Shown here: positions 5,581-7,848 of the stretch, one piece after another
How positions within the stretch are numbered: position 1 is the stretch's first letter
Layout: each line of letters begins with the position of its first letter
Assembly: GCA_038240295.1 (NCBI GenBank)
Contig: JBBSDW010000148.1
Span: 1 to 7,848 of the forward strand
Reading direction: 5' to 3'
DNA length: 7,848 nt
Source: JABDDM01 sp038240295
GTDB taxonomy: Bacteria > Bacteroidota > Ignavibacteria > Palsa-1295
Program-made: the position numbers and the translations under genes
The notes under the pieces: generated by a model
What the model saw: only the letters and a program-made list of their open reading frames with translations
Told to the model about the DNA's origin: nothing
Databases searched by the model: none

Positions 5581-6923
5581 TGCCACGCACGGTAATCATT
5601 GGCGCCGGGATCAGCGGCCTTGCAGCCGCGCACCAACTCAGGCTCCAGGGCGATGACGTTCTCCTGCTTGAGGCCGGCAACCAGATTGGCGGCGTGATCG
5701 GCTCTGAACGGGTTGATGGATTTTTGCTTGAACGTGGCCCGAACACGCTGCGCGGCAATACGCCTGCTCTTGAAGATCTGATCAATTTGCTCGGAATTCG
5801 AAAGGCAAACGCAAGTTCAGCGAGTAAGTCGCGATTTGTATTGCGCGATGACAAATTGATCGAGCTTCCGCAGAGTCCGCTCGACATTTTTTCGACAGCG
5901 ATCCTCTCGACGAATGCGAAATTCAGAGCCGTGCGCGAGCCTTTCGTTACGCCTTCAACCGCGCAGGATGAATCCGTGGGGGCTTTTTTTGCGCGCAGAT
6001 TTGGTAGCGAAGTCGCCGAATATCTTGCCGACCCATTCGTAAGCGGTATTTATGCTGGCGACAAAGACAAACTCAGCATCCTGCACACGTTCCCAAATCT
6101 CTGGAAGCTGGAGCAGCAGTCCGGTTCGGTCATCAAAGGAATGCTGAAGAGCCGAAAGAACCGTGCAAAGAGTCCGAAGGAAGAAGGGGAAAAGCCCGTT
6201 GGAATTTATGCGTTTGAGGAAGGTCTTGCTGAACTACCGAATGCGATCGCAAAAAAGCTTGGTAGCCGTTTGACCGTTGGAGCGGCTGTGCGTTCGGTCG
6301 CGAAGGAAGGACTTCGCTACGCTGTTACGCTGAGTTCGGGTTCGAGCGTTCAGGCCGAGCGCGTTATTGTCTCAACCCCAGCCTACGCGACGGCAACGCT
6401 CGTAAAGCAACTCGCGCCCGAAGCAAGCGAGTTACTCAACATCGTGAGATACGCGCCGATCTCGACGCTGCATCTTGGATTTAAGAAGTCCCAATTCTCA
6501 AAACTTCCAGAGGGTTTCGGCTTCTTAGTGCCCAGCAATGCGAAGCAATCGTTTTTGGGTTGCATTTATTCTTCTTCGATGTATCCAGATCGCGCGCCTT
6601 CGGATTCAGTCTTGCTCACAGTTATGATCGGCGGAAGTAGTCATCCGGAAATGACCCGGCTTAGTTCAAGTGAGTTGACCAAGCTGGTAATGCCAGAGCT
6701 TTCGGCGCTGCTCTCGATCAAAGGCGATCCATCGTTCACTCATATGCACACGTGGGAGCGGGCAATACCACAGTATGAGATCGGCTACCAGGTCGTGCTC
6801 GATGCTGTTGCCACTGCGGAGAAAGCGAATCTCGGATTGCATTTGCTCGGAAGCTATCGTGGCGGGGTGTCAGTTGGCGATTGCGTTCGCAATGCAACAG
6901 AACTGGCCAAGCGTCTTGTTTAG
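5580..6923 (+). CDS. hemY: FAD-dependent protoporphyrinogen oxidase HemY (HemG/PPO type)
   Basis: This flavoprotein removes six electrons from protoporphyrinogen IX to give protoporphyrin IX, with oxygen as acceptor. It is 447 residues, within the family range of about 440-480. The FAD-binding Rossmann motif is VIIGAGISGLAAA (5-17) with the ribose-binding Glu31 in LLLEAG (28-33), followed by the PPO hallmark ERGPNT (51-56). DPFVSGIYAGD (151-161) is another PPO signature, and GSYRGGVSVGDCV (424-436) is the C-terminal FAD-contact motif. I chose the ATG at 5580, which overlaps the preceding stop as TGATG and puts the dinucleotide fold at the usual distance; the in-frame TTG at 5517 would add 21 Cys-rich residues lying wholly inside hisN. 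The relative that oxidises coproporphyrinogen (CgoX) looks alike, but HemF upstream favours the protoporphyrin route. Confidence 0.95.
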   Translation: MPRTVIIGAGISGLAAAHQLRLQGDDVLLLEAGNQIGGVIGSERVDGFLLERGPNTLRGNTPALEDLINLLGIRKANASSASKSRFVLRDDKLIELPQSPLDIFSTAILSTNAKFRAVREPFVTPSTAQDESVGAFFARRFGSEVAEYLADPFVSGIYAGDKDKLSILHTFPNLWKLEQQSGSVIKGMLKSRKNRAKSPKEEGEKPVGIYAFEEGLAELPNAIAKKLGSRLTVGAAVRSVAKEGLRYAVTLSSGSSVQAERVIVSTPAYATATLVKQLAPEASELLNIVRYAPISTLHLGFKKSQFSKLPEGFGFLVPSNAKQSFLGCIYSSSMYPDRAPSDSVLLTVMIGGSSHPEMTRLSSSELTKLVMPELSALLSIKGDPSFTHMHTWERAIPQYEIGYQVVLDAVATAEKANLGLHLLGSYRGGVSVGDCVRNATELAKRLV

Positions 6924-6970
6924 GTCTTCCTAACAACACCCCAATGGAATCATATCTTGGATCGGAATTG

Positions 6971-7848
6971 ATGATCGCTGCGTCGAGCAGAACGCGCCGG
7001 ACTCGCATGCATGAGAACATGCGTCGCCTGGTCCGCGAAACAACGCTCGATCCCGCAAATTTCATACTTCCGCTGTTCGTAGCAGAAGGCGCCCGCAATT
7101 TCGAGCGACCGATCAATTCAATGCCTGGCGTTTTTCAGCAAGGCCTCGACGCGTTGCTCAGAACATGCGAACAAGCACTCGAGACGAAACTTGGCGGCGT
7201 AATTCTTTTTGGTATCCCCGAAGAGAAAGATGACCAGGCAACACAGGCCTACAACGAGCATGGTGTAGTACAATCTGCGATACGAGAGATCAAGTCGCGG
7301 ATGCCGGAGCTGCTGATCGCTTCCGATGTTTGTTTGTGCGAGTATACGAGTCACGGACATTGCGGAATCGTGAGCGAAACCGCGCGCGGCGAGCATGAAC
7401 TTTTGAATGACGAAAGCGTCGCGTTGATCGCGCGGTCTGCTCTGTCGCATGCAGAAGCCGGCGCCGATCTCATCGCGCCAAGCGATATGATGGATGGACG
7501 CGTTGGAGCAATTCGCGATGCACTCGACATGCGCGGATTCACTTCACTGCCGATCATGGCCTACTCGGCGAAGTATGCCAGCGCCTTTTATGGTCCGTTT
7601 CGTGATGCCGCAGGAAGTGCTCCTCAATTTGGCGATCGCAGATCGCACCAAATGGACGTCGCGAATTCGGATGAAGCGATGCGGGTTGTCGCGCGCGATA
7701 TCAACGAAGGTGCCGATATCATTATGATCAAACCGGCGATGCCTTCGCTCGATATCATTCGGCGCACCAAGGATTCATTCAACACACCGATCGCAGCCTA
7801 TCAGGTTTCAGGAGAATACTCGATGATCAAGGCCGCTGCGCAAAATGG
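6971..7848 (+). CDS. hemB: 5-Aminolevulinate dehydratase (porphobilinogen synthase) HemB, 3' end cut by window
   Basis: HemB condenses two 5-aminolevulinate molecules into porphobilinogen, in the cytoplasm as an octamer. The visible 292 residues lack about the last 30 of the usual 325. VRETTLDPANFILPLFV (21-37) is the family N-terminal block. DVCLCEYTSHGHCG (119-132) holds the three zinc-binding cysteines (121, 123, 131), so this is a zinc-type enzyme, not the Mg-only type with acidic residues there. Lys201 in MAYSAKYAS and Lys254 in MIKPA are the two substrate-binding lysines, the second forming the catalytic Schiff base. I chose the ATG at 6971 because it gives an N terminus of the same length before the RxRR motif as in E. 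coli; an in-frame ATG at 6944 would add nine residues and leave 20 bases after hemY. No strong ribosome binding site precedes either. Although it is an early step of the pathway, the gene sits at the distal end here. Confidence 0.95.
   Translation, partial: MIAASSRTRRTRMHENMRRLVRETTLDPANFILPLFVAEGARNFERPINSMPGVFQQGLDALLRTCEQALETKLGGVILFGIPEEKDDQATQAYNEHGVVQSAIREIKSRMPELLIASDVCLCEYTSHGHCGIVSETARGEHELLNDESVALIARSALSHAEAGADLIAPSDMMDGRVGAIRDALDMRGFTSLPIMAYSAKYASAFYGPFRDAAGSAPQFGDRRSHQMDVANSDEAMRVVARDINEGADIIMIKPAMPSLDIIRRTKDSFNTPIAAYQVSGEYSMIKAAAQN

Larger units (their letters stand above)
514..7848 (+). other. Haem-biosynthesis operon hemD-hemE-hemF-orf-hemH-hisN-hemY-hemB
   Basis: All eight genes lie on one strand with junctions of -1, -1, +3, -1, +3, -1 and 20-47 bases, with no internal terminator seen, so a single transcript is very likely. 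The unit continues beyond the right edge because hemB is incomplete. The gene set gives HemB, HemD, HemE, HemF, HemY and HemH; HemC and the enzymes making 5-aminolevulinate must be encoded elsewhere, or to the right. Confidence 0.85.

Noticed and set aside
4306..5586. A 426-codon open frame on the - strand covering the end of hemH and all of hisN
   Set aside because: It lies opposite two well-supported enzymes and its protein shows no recognisable motif. Such long antisense frames arise from codon bias in the real genes.

Overview
The window is a haem-biosynthesis operon read entirely on the + strand, preceded by about 500 bases of repeat-rich non-coding DNA. From left to right: a repeat and terminator zone (1-about 402), a short leader (about 403-513), hemD (uroporphyrinogen-III synthase), hemE (uroporphyrinogen decarboxylase), hemF (oxygen-dependent coproporphyrinogen oxidase), an unrecognised four-helix membrane protein, hemH (ferrochelatase), a HisN-type phosphatase of the inositol monophosphatase superfamily, hemY (FAD-dependent protoporphyrinogen oxidase), and hemB (5-aminolevulinate dehydratase), which is cut by the right edge of the window.

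The haem genes cover nearly all steps from 5-aminolevulinate to protohaem: HemB makes porphobilinogen, HemD closes the ring to uroporphyrinogen III, HemE gives coproporphyrinogen III, HemF gives protoporphyrinogen IX, HemY gives protoporphyrin IX and HemH inserts iron. Only hemC (hydroxymethylbilane synthase) is missing from this stretch, together with the genes that make 5-aminolevulinate. HemF together with HemY and HemH indicates the protoporphyrin-dependent branch rather than the coproporphyrin (ChdC/HemQ) branch. Both oxidations use oxygen-dependent enzyme types, so the organism probably lives aerobically or microaerobically.

The genes are packed very tightly. Four junctions are stop/start overlaps (TAATG three times, TGATG once), two others have a 3-base gap, and hemB follows after 20-47 bases. 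I see no good Shine-Dalgarno sequence at any of these starts. Weak use of Shine-Dalgarno sites, moderate GC content and an aerobic haem pathway would fit the Bacteroidota/Chlorobi/Ignavibacteria side of bacterial diversity. This is only an inference and no gene here fixes the phylum.

I do not see a new biological system. The parts worth a second look are the His- and Cys-free membrane protein between hemF and hemH, the histidinol-phosphatase-like gene inside the haem operon, and the duplicated palindrome/hairpin repeats upstream of hemD.
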